From NCBI RefSeq assembly GCF_030272615.1, contig NC_081411.1, forward strand, positions 829,176,897-829,240,896: 64,000 bases of DNA. Reading direction: 5' to 3'. Shown piece by piece: positions 10,887 to 22,978 of this stretch; position 1 is the stretch's first letter, and every line of letters begins with the position of its first letter. The notes under the pieces were generated by a model that saw nothing but the letters and a program-made list of their open reading frames with translations, had not been told where the DNA came from and ran no database searches. This DNA comes from Cryptomeria japonica (lineage: Eukaryota > Streptophyta > Pinopsida > Cupressales > Cupressaceae). Position numbers and translations under genes: made by a program.

Positions 10887-13665
10887 GTAATTGAAACTTT
10901 AGGTTTTGTGCAAATCTTGGACATCCCTGAATTTCCTACGGAGGTAGTGAGAATTGTCCTTAGCAGGGTTCATGGAGAATTTCTTTGGCTAGATTCAGTT
11001 TACAAAATCACTAAGGAAGCAATTAGGGTAGTGACAGGTTTACCCTCCATTGGTAGCAGGCCAGATAAGACTAAGAAGGTACCTAATAACACTATCATGA
11101 CCTTAACAGGAGAAACATATGATAGCAGATCCCTAAGAGTAAATGACAACAAGGATGTAAATGTCACATTCATAAGCATGATCTTAGGCTAGAAGACCAC
11201 ACATGCAAACCGACTCAATTCAATTTCTAGTCTTTGCATTAAAAGTGCTTATGATATGGTGAATAATGATGCAAAAATAGATGTATGTGAGTGGCTAAAG
11301 GATGAAAAATGGATGGAAGCAGTTCTTCCTAGAACTGTATGGGTAAATGAAATGGGGTATGAGGCAGATGTAAACATTATTGAAACTTATGCTAAAGCCC
11401 TATTAGAAGCACCTAGAGAACCCATAGAAAAGGTTTTTGGAAATGCAAAAACAATTGAAAGTGGTTTACAACCATTGAAACTGAGAAAGAAAAGAGAAAA
11501 GTACATAAGGAGTGCAACAAAGCAAGTAAAGGAAATAAAAGAAAACATCATGAACATAACTAGAATAAAGGAAAGTGACCTAGAAGGATTACAACCAGAG
11601 GCACACATCTCACCGGTTAGTACATCAACTGACAGTGAGATACCTGCTAAGTTTAAGAGAGTTGATAGGAAGAGAAAACCCTCAATGCTACCCTCCTTCA
11701 CCAAAGAAAACAAGGTAGAAGCAATATGCCGTAAGACCACTGGCAAAGATGTTGACACCTAAGAAGAAACAAAAATAAGTTATACCACCTCTGGATAACT
11801 TATTGAGTGAAATCACTGATGACGACAATTTATCAAATGTGATCCAACTGTATAAAAAATTCTCTGATTCTGAGAAGGAAAGTATTGAGAACAACATAAT
11901 TCTACATTTATATATTTACAAGAAAGTATTAATAGAAGTTGTAGATGATTTTCCTAATGAATTGTATAGAAGGTTAGATGCTAAGAGGATTGCAGTTATG
12001 AAGCTAGATAAGAAACTCAAGATTGAAAAACTTCTAGCGGTACATCTGGTTAACTCTATAGAGGAGATTGATGAACTAATTAGTGAAGCTAACTGATCAG
12101 TTTTTGCAAGGGGTCACTAGCATGTGAGCCTAATGGCTGGTAGAGTCAATGAAATTACAGAGGAAACAACAGACAAGTGGGATATCTTTTTTGTAGAGAA
12201 GGAAAAACAAGAAGAGTTGAACAGACCTAAGAAAACTTTCAAGGTTTATCAAAAGGACAGAGACAAAGGAAAAGGTAAATTTGGTGGATTACCAAACATA
12301 AAAGTAACTGACAACCTACCACCACCTTTGGTTACTCCACTGGTACAAATTGATGACTTACTGGCTACTGAAAATGTTGATACACCACATGAGGACACTA
12401 ACCCTGAGTTATAAATTTTATTCACCATGAACATTGATACTCAGGAAGTGAACATTGTAGTGGTCAAGGATAGCATTGAGGTGAAAAATAATATTGCTAA
12501 CACTGAAAACATTGCAGAGCAATTGGGAGAAAATATTGAGGTTGGAATACAAGCAGAGAAAATAGAGAAAACAGTGCATACAAAGCAACCTTTGGACAGT
12601 GAAACAAATACTAGTAGTGCAGATGCTAGAACAGAGAAAACAACAGAGATAGAGATACTGACAGTAGATAACATAGAGAAACCAATAGAGAAACTGACAG
12701 ATACACAGGTACACATTGAGATAGCAAAACCGGTAATCATTGAGAAGCCCGAACCATTGCTAGTTGAAATGCAAACTCAGACTGATCCACCAGAGGTTGA
12801 TTCAAGAAAATTGGGTACTACAAGCACTGAGATAGTAAAGGTAGTTGGTCAGACATCTAGTACTTCACTGAGTGAATTCAGACCTACAAATGTGACAGAG
12901 GTACTTCTGAACTCAATAAAGAAGATAATGGATTGTAATGCATTGGCCTATAAGGAAATTGATGACACTATTCCTATTCTTAAGATGATTGCACTAAAAT
13001 GCAATTTAGATCAAGTAAATGATTCTTTAAGTCAGTTAGACACATTGTCTAAATTCATTGCTGAAAATATTTTAATAGTTGATCAAATAAATGAGGAAAC
13101 ATTCAAAGAGAAAATGGAAAAGGAAAAAGAAAAATTCTTTGAGGAAACAATAAAGAAGTGCACGGAACACATTAACACACTTTTACCATCACTGAATAAA
13201 ACAATTTTGGGGTACAAGGAACTGTACAGGGACACATGCAAGCCACATATGTTAACACAGGATATTGAAAAGAAAATAAGCAAAGTACAAAAAGAGATAG
13301 ATGATATAGTTGATAATATCATTGGTTCATCTGAACCTATATCAATTATTGAGCAAGAGATAGCAGGATTTGAGGAAAAGTTAGAGAAATTTGAGAAGGA
13401 GAAAGATAGGATCAAGGCAAATGCCAGAGAGCTTAAGCACAAACTTAGTCCTAAATTAGACAACCTTATCTCTCTGAGGAAAGAGATCTCTAAGGCATTA
13501 ATTCAAGGGAAAAAGCCACCGGAGGAGCATATGCATCATCTCATCGGTACAATCCAAAGAACTGAGGCAACCATGAAGGACAAAAATAGATTCATACAGA
13601 CTTTAAACTTGGTTTTGGCCGACATATTTCAGATTGTAACCAACCGGTTAAAAACTTCAAGGTGA
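10887..13665 (+). pseudogene. Extra ORF of Cop-A, main part: unknown N-terminal domain and long coiled coil
   Basis: The frame continues from 3769 after one GTAAT copy. From 10892 to 11762 it is open but for one TAG at 11190. A one-base shift near 11755 leads into a frame that runs to 13665 with four or so stops (near 11790, 12095, 12117 and 12412). First section: a folded-looking domain with HGEFLWLDSVYKITKEAI, VVTGLPSIGSRPDK and LTGETYDSRSLRVND. Then a lysine-rich region (KLRKKREKY; KRVDRKRKPS), a low-complexity acidic/threonine-rich stretch (12430-12850), and about 250 residues of strong coiled coil ending NRLKTSR. I see no signal peptide or transmembrane helix, so it is not an obvious envelope protein. 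The YKIT...VTG pattern resembles uncharacterised plant element-borne proteins from memory only. Confidence 0.65.
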
Positions 13666-13710
13666 AATTCTGCACTCATTTGACAATTTTTGACAACCTT
13701 TGTCATTAAT

Positions 13711-13726
13711 GTCAAAGGGAGAGTTG
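13711..13726 (+). promoter_or_regulatory. Cop-A upstream polypurine tract
   Basis: GTCAAAGGGAGAGTTG lies about 140 bases before the true tract. A further purine run CTCAGGGGGAGC lies at 13765-13776. Equivalent extra tracts occur in Cop-B, -C, -D and -E. Confidence 0.55.
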
Positions 13727-13853
13727 TGGACAGAGAAAAATGGCTAATCAGAGGAGATCATCTGCTCAGGGGGAGCAAACATTTTAGGTAAATTTTTGGA
13801 CCTCACTTTTTGGAACAGATTTTTGGATTTTTCTCATGAGTGTTGCCATCAAT

Positions 13854-13867
13854 GCCAAAGGGCAGAT
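13854..13867 (+). promoter_or_regulatory. Cop-A 3' polypurine tract
   Basis: GCCAAAGGGCAGAT abuts the 3' LTR start. One C interrupts the purine run found intact in Cop-C and Cop-D. Confidence 0.7.
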
Positions 13868-14685
13868 TGTTGGCATTATACACTCTAATGAGAATTGCAG
13901 GTGTTGTCATTGATGGAAACCTTGCAACCCTGTGGATACCTTTAGGCAACCTTGTGGCATTCATCTGGTAAACCACTAACACCTTCACCGGCAGGCATCG
14001 ACACCGGCAGACACTTCACCGACAGCAGCAACAGTACATACCGACACTCCAGCTGACAAGAATAAACTTTTGTTTATTGTATTTAATTGTAAATATATTT
14101 TGTAAAGCCAGCATGGCATATTTTAATAGACTCATATATGTATGAGAGCTTGTAAATCATTTTGATATGGACATATGATGGATATGGTAGAAGTGATGAG
14201 CGAATATTAAGGCAACTTTTGTATAAGGTTTATGGTTATAGTATGAGCTTAAATCGGTACTGAACCTGGCATAGCAGATGCTAAATTGTAGCAGTACATT
14301 ATATTGGATTCTCATAATCCATTTTGTAAGGCAGTGAGACTTCCATTTTGTAGATTGAACAGTGAGCTCTAGGCAGTTGGCCTTCCTGCATGTGCGGGCC
14401 TCTCATTGTAAGTAATATTTATTCAATGGCTAGTGAGTGAATATTGTGGGTCACAAATCCCACTGAGGTTTTTCCCACACCGAGTTTCCTCGTTAAAAAT
14501 CTTGTGTTATGGTGTGTTTTCTATGTTATCTTTATTGTTCCTATTTACTGCATTAATTCTTATTTACCGATACACTATTTTGGAATGCAAAATACTTAAT
14601 AAGGTCAAATATTATGTTAACCGGTTAGATACTGATTTACCCACCCCCCCTCTTAGTATCTTTGTGACTATCATTAATCCTAATA
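13868..14685 (+). repeat. Cop-A 3' LTR
   Basis: It is 818 bp, begins TGTTGGCATT and ends CCTAATA (CTTAACA in the 5' LTR), followed by GAATA. The GCCGAC seen at 1441 is GCCAGC here (14107-14112). Confidence 0.9.
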
Positions 14686-14690
14686 GAATA

Positions 14691-16607
14691 TTTGTCTAAA
14701 TTTTTTTTCTATTTTATCAAAATAGATTGCATTTTAGGGGTTTTATGCTTCAATTTGGCTATTACTAATGCTAACCCTTGTCTGTTTGTGAATTTTCTAG
14801 TAGCCTAACTGGTTTTTGCAGGATGATTGTCAAAGATTACGCTTGTCAAAGCTTCATTTCATCAAAACAACATGACTACTAACGTATCTGTTTTGCAGGT
14901 TGCCTAAATGAGAACTCAACTAAACTTTGTGTCTTCTTTAAGTTTTCTAGGCACACTTATTTTGCTAATGGTAAATGAACATCTTTTTTTCTATGCTTGA
15001 AAAGTTGTCTAAAAGGTAGGAGAGTATGCTCTTGTCCATTTGGACAATCATAAATCCTGACCCTTGAAGTGCTTCTATGTTTGAGATTTGATTACCTTTA
15101 GTGGGCTTGTCATAGTGGGAAAAAGTAACCACCCTGTGAGAATGACCCAAGTGAGTACAACTAGACCTAAGCTTTCTCGCTCACTCTAAAAAATAGGTCT
15201 CAAAGGATGGGATTATTTGAGTTTTCTCTTTTGAGATCTCTCATATTGTACATTTAGTAGGGCATCATGGTCTCAAAAACACTTGCGTGACTACTTCTTG
15301 TTTCGGTACCTTGTTGGGCTATTAGCCTCTATCGTGCTTGCACAATTGCAAGGGGTAATTTCAAATGAAAACCCTTACTATGAACCCTAACATAGAAGCT
15401 ACCCAATTCACCTCCGAAAGGGGGATAATATTTGTGCAAGAGAGATAGTAACTCTCCCAAGACACTTGCCATATCATACCCCCATTAGTGTTTGGAGTCG
15501 GATAATAAGACATTGAGAATCCATTGCGTGAGACTTAGTGGTTGTATTATGATTAGCTATTGGGTGTGTACCTAAGTTTGTAAGCAAAGGTTTTCTCTCT
15601 TAGCCAGCTTCCTTAGGATTTAGCGTGTTGTGCTTGAGGTCACTTATCATATCACGTGTTTTCTGTGTCTTCATCCCTGAAATAGAAAATCAGACATCTA
15701 AAAACTAGAAAACAGAAGCAAAACATCAAACTTCATTGATAAAAAATCTGTCCAAATATTTTTTTTGTCTATGTTCTATCCTCAGTCGTACAAGCTTTCT
15801 AGTTTATCGTACGGGAAATCTAGTTTATCATCTCGTTCTGTGGGAATTCTCATATGAGTCAGTTTAACAGAAGCTTTTTTGTTATCTTTTGTCATCTCAT
15901 TTTGTGGTGAGTGTCATATGAGTTTAGGCTTTTGTCGTGCGATATTTCTAGTTTATTGTATGGATCTATCTAAGTTGTCATCTGGGGTTGTCTAAACTGT
16001 CATATGAATTTCTATCTCTGCTAGTCTAGAACTGTCTTCTTGCATGTCTTTTTCAGATCTTTCATGTTTTCTTGGTCAATTTACAGTGAGCATAAACACC
16101 TAATATCTATCATTTTGTGCTTAGATTGTTTTCTTGGTTCGCTTGGTTAGGTAATCTTTTGTCAAATCGGATTCTAAAACTAGACACCCTCAAGATTTTC
16201 AAATATTCACCTTCAACAAGTTCAAGATATAAACATCTCAAAGTGCATTATCACCCTCTTTGATAAACTGATCACTTAAAACATAGTTTATCATTAGGAT
16301 CTATCATCCTCTATCAGTAAAATACAACGTTTGGTCAGGATAACCTTGTCCCACATCATAGGATATATCGTTCCTATTGGACTTGGTTTTATCAAAATCA
16401 TCATCATTGCAATCCAAAACTGAAGATCGAAAAACTTACATACTTTTAAACACTTGAATTATCTTTTCATGTCATATCACTCTATCATATCTATATTGAC
16501 ACTTGGTCACTTATCGAAACACCTTTTAGACAATCGAATACTTGCACAATATTCAACACACGCATATGCCCATTTTAACTAGATCACAGAGAGGAAAGAT
16601 CGCAAAA
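14691..16607 (+). other. Tat-1 leader, second part (noncoding)
   Basis: This continues the leader broken at 1239. No credible coding frame is present. It is AT-rich with T-runs. Around 15790-15960 there are three imperfect copies of a TCTAGTTTATCGTACGG-like phrase, and CGTACG words also occur near 1182 and 1226. Long untranslated leaders between primer site and gag are usual for Tat elements. Confidence 0.7.
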
Positions 16608-17327
16608 ATGGAAATCAAAACATTTGAAATAACTAAAGATTAGAGGAACATGAAACACAAAAACAAAATACAAGAAGGGGAAATAACAGAACAACATCTC
16701 AGAGAAATCAAACAAGATCCTAAATTCGATAAATTTATGGTGAAAATATTGGAGGGAGAAAAAAAAATATTTTGTAATGTTAGCAAAATCTGGTGCTACA
16801 CTCCCCCAAGATTTTGATGTGAGCAAATTAGGACAAAAGAGAACTGACCCTTTCCATGATACCGAATGACATGAGGATATTTTTTATCACAAAAAGGACG
16901 ATGCATCAATTCGTGATAACACAAGAACTAACGAGGAAACTTCTATTCCCAAAAAGGATGACATATAAATTCTCAACCATGTCAAATCTAATGAGGACAC
17001 AAGAAAGAGTCGAGATAATACAAGAAGAGATCAAGATCACACTAGAACACACACTCATGGTTATACAAGAAAAAATCATGTTGATAATCCAGACGAGATA
17101 AGCACAGATTCAAGATATGCAGAGAGGAACTATTAGAAGATACTCACTTCAAGAAAATTGTCCTTACCCATTTGACAAAAATCTAAACATGATACGATTT
17201 CCTATAGGTTGTGAAACTCCTCGATATGATAAATATAATGGAAGAACTGATCCCTAGGATCATATATGAGAATTTTGCATGATGAGTATGGAGTTTGCAC
17301 ATGAGGATACTTACCTAATGAGATTAT
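16608..17327 (+). pseudogene. Tat-1 Gag, N-terminal part
   Basis: An ATG at 16608 opens a heavily broken frame with charged Gag-like segments (EGEITEQHLREIKQDPKFDKF near 16680-16740). From about 17100 the capsid entry is clear: PRYDKYNGRTDP, DHI, FCMMSMEFAHEDTYLMRL. It stops at the Cop-B insertion. With one ATTAT copy the frame passes to 24044 as RLFPKSL. Stops at about 17257 and 17269 interrupt it. Confidence 0.75.
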
Positions 17328-18391
17328 TGTTAGGTCCCGAAGACAACTAAGAGGGGGGGGGGTTGAATCAGTTGTCTAATAAATTTAAACCAGAACCAAT
17401 TTAAACAACTTTAATACTTTATATCGGTAAACCAGTCTTTTATACCCGAAGACAGTTCTATTAGTTAATAGCAATACCGGTAAGGATTAATGCATGAAAC
17501 AAAAAGAACAAAGTCATCCACAACACATAACACCAAAACTTATACGTGGAAACCCTGTAAGGGGAAAAACCACGGTGGGAAACCTTACCCACAATTAGAT
17601 GATACTACTGCAGATAGTAAGTGTATACAAATGGGGTCTGCACATGCAGAAAGGCCAAGCACCTAGAGCTCACTGCTCAAACACAAATGGGAGTCACACT
17701 AACTACAACTGGATGGTTAAATCCAATAAGAATGTACTGCTTAATTTAACATCTTTCTATGTTGGATTTAGTACCGGTATAGTTCTGATTGTCTTCACAA
17801 AAACCCTCCTTCAATCTTCAAATGATGTTTGCGTGTATAACTCTTCTTATTCTCGCATATACCTTCACACAACTCTTTTTCACATTCCACATCTGATCTT
17901 ACAATTAAGACCTTACATTTATATCATAACCTAAGACCAATTTTAGTAGGTTGACTCTAAAGGATATTACAATAAAATCAATATACAAATAAATTAATGC
18001 CTGATGCAATAACCGATTCAACATGTCGGGGTAATGCATTTACAACAATAATAAGTCATCTCCATAGCATTCCATGTTGATCTAAAAAAGATAAGCTTGC
18101 CGATGTATAACCTGGACCTATTTTCTGATAATAGCAAATATGTAATTACAAATATTCCAATAAACCAATCTTCAAGACAAGGTGTCCAAATGATGTCTTT
18201 GACATAACCATGTATTTTCCATGCTATTCCAAGTGTCGGTGAACATTATATCCTGCCAGTGTACCAGATATCAGTGACTGTGTATGAGTTATTTGCTTGC
18301 CGGTGAATGTTGTTGATTCTCCAAAATGCCAGAGTTGATAGTGTTTAGTAGGTGTTGACATCAATGACAAAACCATACCAAAATACCAACA
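17328..18391 (-). repeat. Cop-B 3' LTR
   Basis: On the plus strand it runs from TGTTAGGTCCC to ATACCAACA. A G-run of about nine lies near 17352. The DRE-like GCCGAC of the other copy is decayed here (near 17950). Confidence 0.92.
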
Positions 18392-18406
18392 ATCTCCCTC
18401 TTTGGC
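18392..18406 (-). promoter_or_regulatory. Cop-B 3' polypurine tract
   Basis: Minus strand GCCAAAGAGGGAGAT directly abuts the LTR. An upstream tract GTCAAAGGGGGAGAG lies at about 18611-18625, and further CAGGGGGAGA-like runs lie near 18548 and 18682. Confidence 0.75.
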
Positions 18407-18766
18407 ATTGATGGCAACACAAGATGGAAAAACCATCAAAGTGCCAAAACAAAAATGCCAAGTACCAAAAACCAATAATTTCCCAAAAAGAAATTATAAC
18501 CAGAAATCAGAATTCAGATATGAATAGTCTCTCCTCAAAGTAACAGTCTCTCCCCCTGAGAGTAACATGTGTCTTCCTTGTGTTTGTCCTAAGTTTTTTC
18601 ATATACCAATCTCTCCCCCTTTGACATCAAATGCCAAAAAAATATTTACAAAATACCAACCAATACAGTATACCAACTACTCCCTCTGAGAAGTAGCTTC
18701 CTCATCAAAGACCGAAGTAAAAGTTTTCTCTTGTTAATTCTGTCGGTTGATGACAAATATCAACTT

Positions 18767-20430
18767 CTTAAGTCTCTACCGGTGGGGGTATGACCCCAAG
18801 TTGGTCTTTGAGATATTCAAAAGTCGCCTTAGGCAGAGGTTTAGTAAAAATATCTGCAATCTACTCTTTTGTATTCACATAAACTAGTTTTATTTCTTTT
18901 TCCTCAACATTTTCCCTTAGAAAATTCAATTTTATAGAAACATGTTTGGTTTTAGAGTGTAATACCTGGTTCTTAGATATATCAATTATTGTTGTATTAT
19001 CACAGTAGATAGTTATAGGTTCCTTGCATTTTACCTTTATATCCTTCAACATTTGTTTAAGCCATAATACCTATGTATAGTTTGTTGTTGCTGCAATATA
19101 TTTTGATTCAGCTGTTGATAAAGATGTAGAAATTTGTTTCTTGCTCAACCAAGAAATTAGTCTACTTCCAAGAAAGAATGCTCCACCTGTGGTGCTTTTC
19201 CTATCATCCACATCTCCTATCCAATTTGCATATGTGTATACATATAATTCAAAGTTTTCATCTCTAGGATACCATAATCCAATATTTGTAGTGCCTTGTA
19301 AGTACCGGAAAATCCTTTTTACTGTTGATTCATATTTTCTCTAGGATTACTCTGAAATCTTGAAACAATACATACTACATTCATGATATCAGGTCTTGTT
19401 TGTGTCAAATACAGTAAACCTCCTATCAAAGATTTATACCTAGTTGGATTAACAGGTATAGATTCATCTCTTAGTGATAATTTGTCATTTGTAGTCATAG
19501 GTGTGCTTACCGGTTTAGAGTTTTCCATCCCAAATTTCTTTAGTAACTCTTTCAGGTACTTAGATTGACTCAAGAATATATTTTTATCAGTTTGTAACAT
19601 CTGCAATCCTAAAAAAACAATTATTTCTCCAATCATAGACATTTCAAATTCTTGTTACATTTCAATAGAAAAGGCTTCACACAATCCATCTTCTCCTCCA
19701 AAGATTATATCATCAACAAAAGATTCTATAACCAAGATGTCATCATTAGTCACTTTATAATATAAATTGTTGTCTGCAATACCTTTAGAAAAACCAATCT
19801 TCAAAAGATACTTATTTAACCTTGCATACCAGGCTCTTGGAGCTTGCTTCAATCCATACAAGGCTTTCCTTAATTTGCAAACCATATATTTGTTTTTTGT
19901 CAAAGAAAATCCATCAGGTTGTTCAATGTAAACTTCTTCTTCAAGATCTCCTTTCAAAAATTCACATTTAATATCCATTTGATAAACTTTGTAGTTCTTG
20001 TGTGCTGCAAAAGCCAAGAATAATCTAACTACCTCAATTCTAGCTACCGGTGCAAAGGTTTCATTATAATCAATTCCTTCTTTCTGAGAATATCCCTTAC
20101 ACACTAGTCTTGCTTTATTTCTGATAACCTTACCATCTTCATTAAGTTTGTTTCTGAATACCCATTTGGTTCGAATCACATTTTTATCTTTAGGCCAAGG
20201 AACTAATGTCCAAGTGTTATTCTTCTCAATTTGTTCTAATTCTTCTTTTATAGCTTTAATCCAGTGTTTATTTTCACATGCCTCATTAACAGATGATGGT
20301 TCAATTTGAGAAATAAGACATACTTCTTCATTTGCCAATCTTCCTCTTGTCATAACTCCTTTATGCTTGTCTCCAATTATCTGATCTTCAGAGTGATTCA
20401 CTCTTACATACTGAGGTGTCTTTGTTTGCT
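18767..20430 (-). pseudogene. Cop-B reverse transcriptase and RNase H
   Basis: From 20401 a 248-codon frame carries the copia [47 protein letters not shown], then [17 protein letters not shown] and the catalytic FVDDIIFGG near 19705. After a stop near 19655 it continues through FLGLQ and PVSTPM, with the RNase H lead-in to about 19320. A frameshift follows, and the RNase H end is read at 19052-18770 (CDNTTIIDIS, IADIFTKPL, LGVIPPPVET). The part with the first RNase H Asp is frameshifted. Confidence 0.88.
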
Positions 20431-21735
20431 ATTGTTCCTTAGTTGCAGTGGAATTTTCAGATAATAACAGTGTAACTGGATCTTCATTCTATGCTGGTGG
20501 ATTTTATACAGATTCATTTGTCAGTATTTCTCTTATCGGTTCAGAGTTTGTATACCTTGAAGTTTCTCTGAATTGTTCATCGATCTTTGCATTTGTATTC
20601 TCAACAATTTTCTACAATCTTTTGTTAAAACATCTATATGCCTTGCTCTTAGATGAATAACCAAGAAATATTCCTTCATCACTTCTAGGATTAAATTTCC
20701 CAATATACTCATCTCTTCTAATATAGAATTTACTTCCAAATATTCTAAAATATTTAAGTGTAGGAGTAATACCAAACCATAGTTCATGAGGTGTCTTACC
20801 GGTTTCACCTTTGATGTGAACTTTGTCAAATGTATAGACCGCTGTACTTATTGCTTCTCTCCAATATACATGTGGTAGATTTGATTCAGACAACATACTT
20901 CTAGCTGCATCCAAGATAGTTCTATTTTTCCTTTCTACAACTCCATTTTGCTGTGGTGTCCGGGGTGCTGATAGTTGTCTTTTGATTCCATTCACTTCAC
21001 AGAATACATTAAATTCCTTAGATGTAAATTCTCCTCCTTGATCTGATCTCAGACATTTGATTTTCTTACCAGTTTCATTTTCTACCATTGCTTTGAATAG
21101 TTTGAACTTCCCAAGTGCTTCTGATTTTTCTCTAAAAAAAGTAACCCAGCACATTCTAGAATCATCATCAATGATTAGCATGAAATATCTATCTCCTTGT
21201 AAACTTTTAGTTGTAGCTGGACCACATAAATCAGTATGAATTAAGTCAAATGCATTATTAGATTTTTCTGGAATACTTTTGAAAGTAGCTCTAACTTATT
21301 TTCCAAATTGACATTCCTTACATACCGGATTGTGAGGTTTAACAATCTTAGGTAAATCTCTAACTACCTTAGTAGTACTGATCTTCACTGTACAATAAAA
21401 ATTTACATGACAGAGTCTCTTATGCCATAGCCAACTTTCATCAATATGAGCAATCAAGCATGTTTTTTCATTGTTATTCAGATGAAAGATATTGCCTCTA
21501 GCTTGATTACTAGTTGCAATTTCCAAACTAGTTTTGTTCATAATTTTGCATTTACCATTTTTAAACTATAACTGAAATCTTTTTTCAACTAATTGACCAA
21601 CACTCAAAAGATTATGTTTTTAACCTTCAACATAGTAAATATTGTCAATATCATGCTTACCATCAAGAGATATTGTACCCTTACCTTTGATCAAACAAGC
21701 TTTATCATCTCCAAATCTTACTAGACCTCCATTAT
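20431..21735 (-). pseudogene. Cop-B integrase
   Basis: The GAG-pre-integrase zinc region (WLWHKRLCHVNF; CKECQFGK) is read at 21541-21296. The core follows in the frame 21181-20612 with the catalytic D in DRYFMLIIDDDSR, D in CLRSDQGGEF and E in QNGVVERKN. The C-terminal segment (YFRIFGSKFYIRRDEY; GIFLGYSSKSKAY) ends near 20612. All three catalytic residues remain, but stops at about 21294, 20610 and 20440 break it. Confidence 0.88.
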
Positions 21736-22870
21736 ACTCCTAAAAAGTTAGGAATTTACTCTTATCACCAGTCATATGATGTGAGCATCCTAAATGAATG
21801 ATCCATTCATCCTTTACTTTAATTTTAGCCGCCAAGGCCTGCTGTACCAGTTGAACAATAGATGTCGGTTGATCTTCAATTATATCAACAAACACCCATC
21901 CATTGTCTGTCGGATCCTCATCAGAATCATCAGTGACTCCTTCATCAACAAGATAACAAGATTTGTCTTTATTTTTCTTAAATTTGTATCTCTGATATTT
22001 AGGGTTAGGTTTGTATATCCTTCTAGCTTCTTCTCTTAACCTAGCATGTCTATTAGGGCATCTTGAGGCCATATGACCAATCTTATTATAGTTGAAACAT
22101 TTAAAGGGTGCTTTGCCTTCATACTTACTTCCAATTGGACCTTTAGGCATTTTTCTTGCAAATAGTGCTTCAAGTTCTTCAAGTTCTTCATTTTCTCTCC
22201 TGCTTTCTTCAAGTTCTCTTGCATAAAAGGATTTCTAATCAGACTTGTCAAATGATTGTGCAGATGATGTTGAAGCCTTAAAAGCTAAGTCAGTTTTTAT
22301 AGTGCCAACAGGACCAAATTCCTCAATTTCAAATGTTGAAAGTTTTCCAATCAATATATCCCTAGTTACTGATGTGTTAGGCATTGTTTTTAGTTCATTT
22401 ATAGCAGTAACTTTCATCTTATATGCTGGTGGAAATCCTCTTAAAACTTTTGAAACAATTTCATCTTCACTTAAGTTTCCTCCACAACATTTAATACCCA
22501 AAACAATTTCATTTACTCTTTCCATAAAAGTAGAAATTCTTTCATCTTCTTCTATTTTCAGATTTTCATACCTAACCCGGAAGCTTTCAAGTTTTGCAAT
22601 TTTGACTATGGAATATCCTTCATTCAGTGTTTCCAAATGATCCCAAATAGCTTTAGCAGTAGACTTATCTAATAGTCCCATGATTTGCTGATTTGATAAT
22701 GCACTCAAAAGTGCTTCTCTTGCCTTGCAATCATTTTCTTCATCTTTAGTCAAATTTGGTGGATTAGGCTGACTTGTAGTAGGAGCAGAGTAGCCATTTT
22801 TTGTAACCTCCTAGATATCCTTTCCAATGCAATTCAGATGTGTCTCCATCCTGATCTTCCATATCCCATA
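21735..22870 (-). pseudogene. Cop-B Gag and protease start
   Basis: The 172-codon frame from 22753 is a copia UBN2-type Gag (AIWDHLETLNEG, LESFRVRYENLKIEEDERI, VLRGFPPAYKMKV). After a TAG near 22215 come the coiled EELEELEALFARKMPKGP segment and a knuckle with one zinc ligand lost, CFNYNKIGHMASRC. The protease site reads IIHLGCSHHMTGD where Cop-C has IIDSGCSHHMTGD, so the catalytic Asp is gone. A TAG at 21742-21740 is shared with Cop-C. Confidence 0.85.
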
Positions 22871-22964
22871 GTTGGTTCCATCAAGTTTAGGACTGTCCTT
22901 CCTGAAATAGTTGCTAGATATTGGATCTCCTCAAGTTGTTAAACTTCTGTAAAAAGAGGACTAG

Positions 22965-22976
22965 GCTCTAATATCA
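22965..22976 (-). promoter_or_regulatory. Cop-B primer binding site (decayed)
   Basis: Minus strand TGATATTAGAGC is the initiator-Met site TGGTATCAGAGC with two transitions. It lies two bases from the LTR. Confidence 0.75.
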
Positions 22977-22978
22977 AT

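Larger units (their letters stand above)
1245..14685 (+). mobile_element. Cop-A: copia-type element with truncated gag, no pol and a long extra ORF
   Basis: Matching LTRs at 1245-2015 and 13868-14685 both begin TGTTGGCATT, and the 5-bp target duplication GAATA lies at 1240-1244 and 14686-14690. The element entered the Tat-1 leader. After removing the chromovirus at 3770-10886 it is about 6.3 kb. Inside are a partial copia gag (coiled coil and zinc knuckles), then an unrelated ORF of roughly 1000 codons. I see no protease, integrase, RT or RNase H motif, so it could move only with enzymes supplied by another element. The gag coiled coil ends in a GLGF-type motif like that of Cop-H, reminiscent of the SIRE/Maximus copia lineage; that lineage call is tentative. 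Confidence 0.88.

Noticed and set aside
12418-12740. Minus-strand ORFs of about 98 codons, rich in Cys, Leu and Tyr
   Set aside because: They mirror the low-complexity plus-strand frame of the extra ORF and have no independent support.
10887-13665. Extra ORF of Cop-A as a viral envelope protein
   Set aside because: No signal peptide, transmembrane helix or fusion-like segment is visible, so the envelope label is not supported.
16584-16826. 80-codon Phe-rich minus-strand ORF suggesting a membrane protein
   Set aside because: It is the reverse complement of the A-rich, Lys-rich start of Tat-1 gag.
17599-17934. 111-codon ORF in the Cop-B LTR, with a near copy at 23144-23584
   Set aside because: Both are in LTRs, antisense to the element. 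The duplication reflects the two LTRs, not a gene family.
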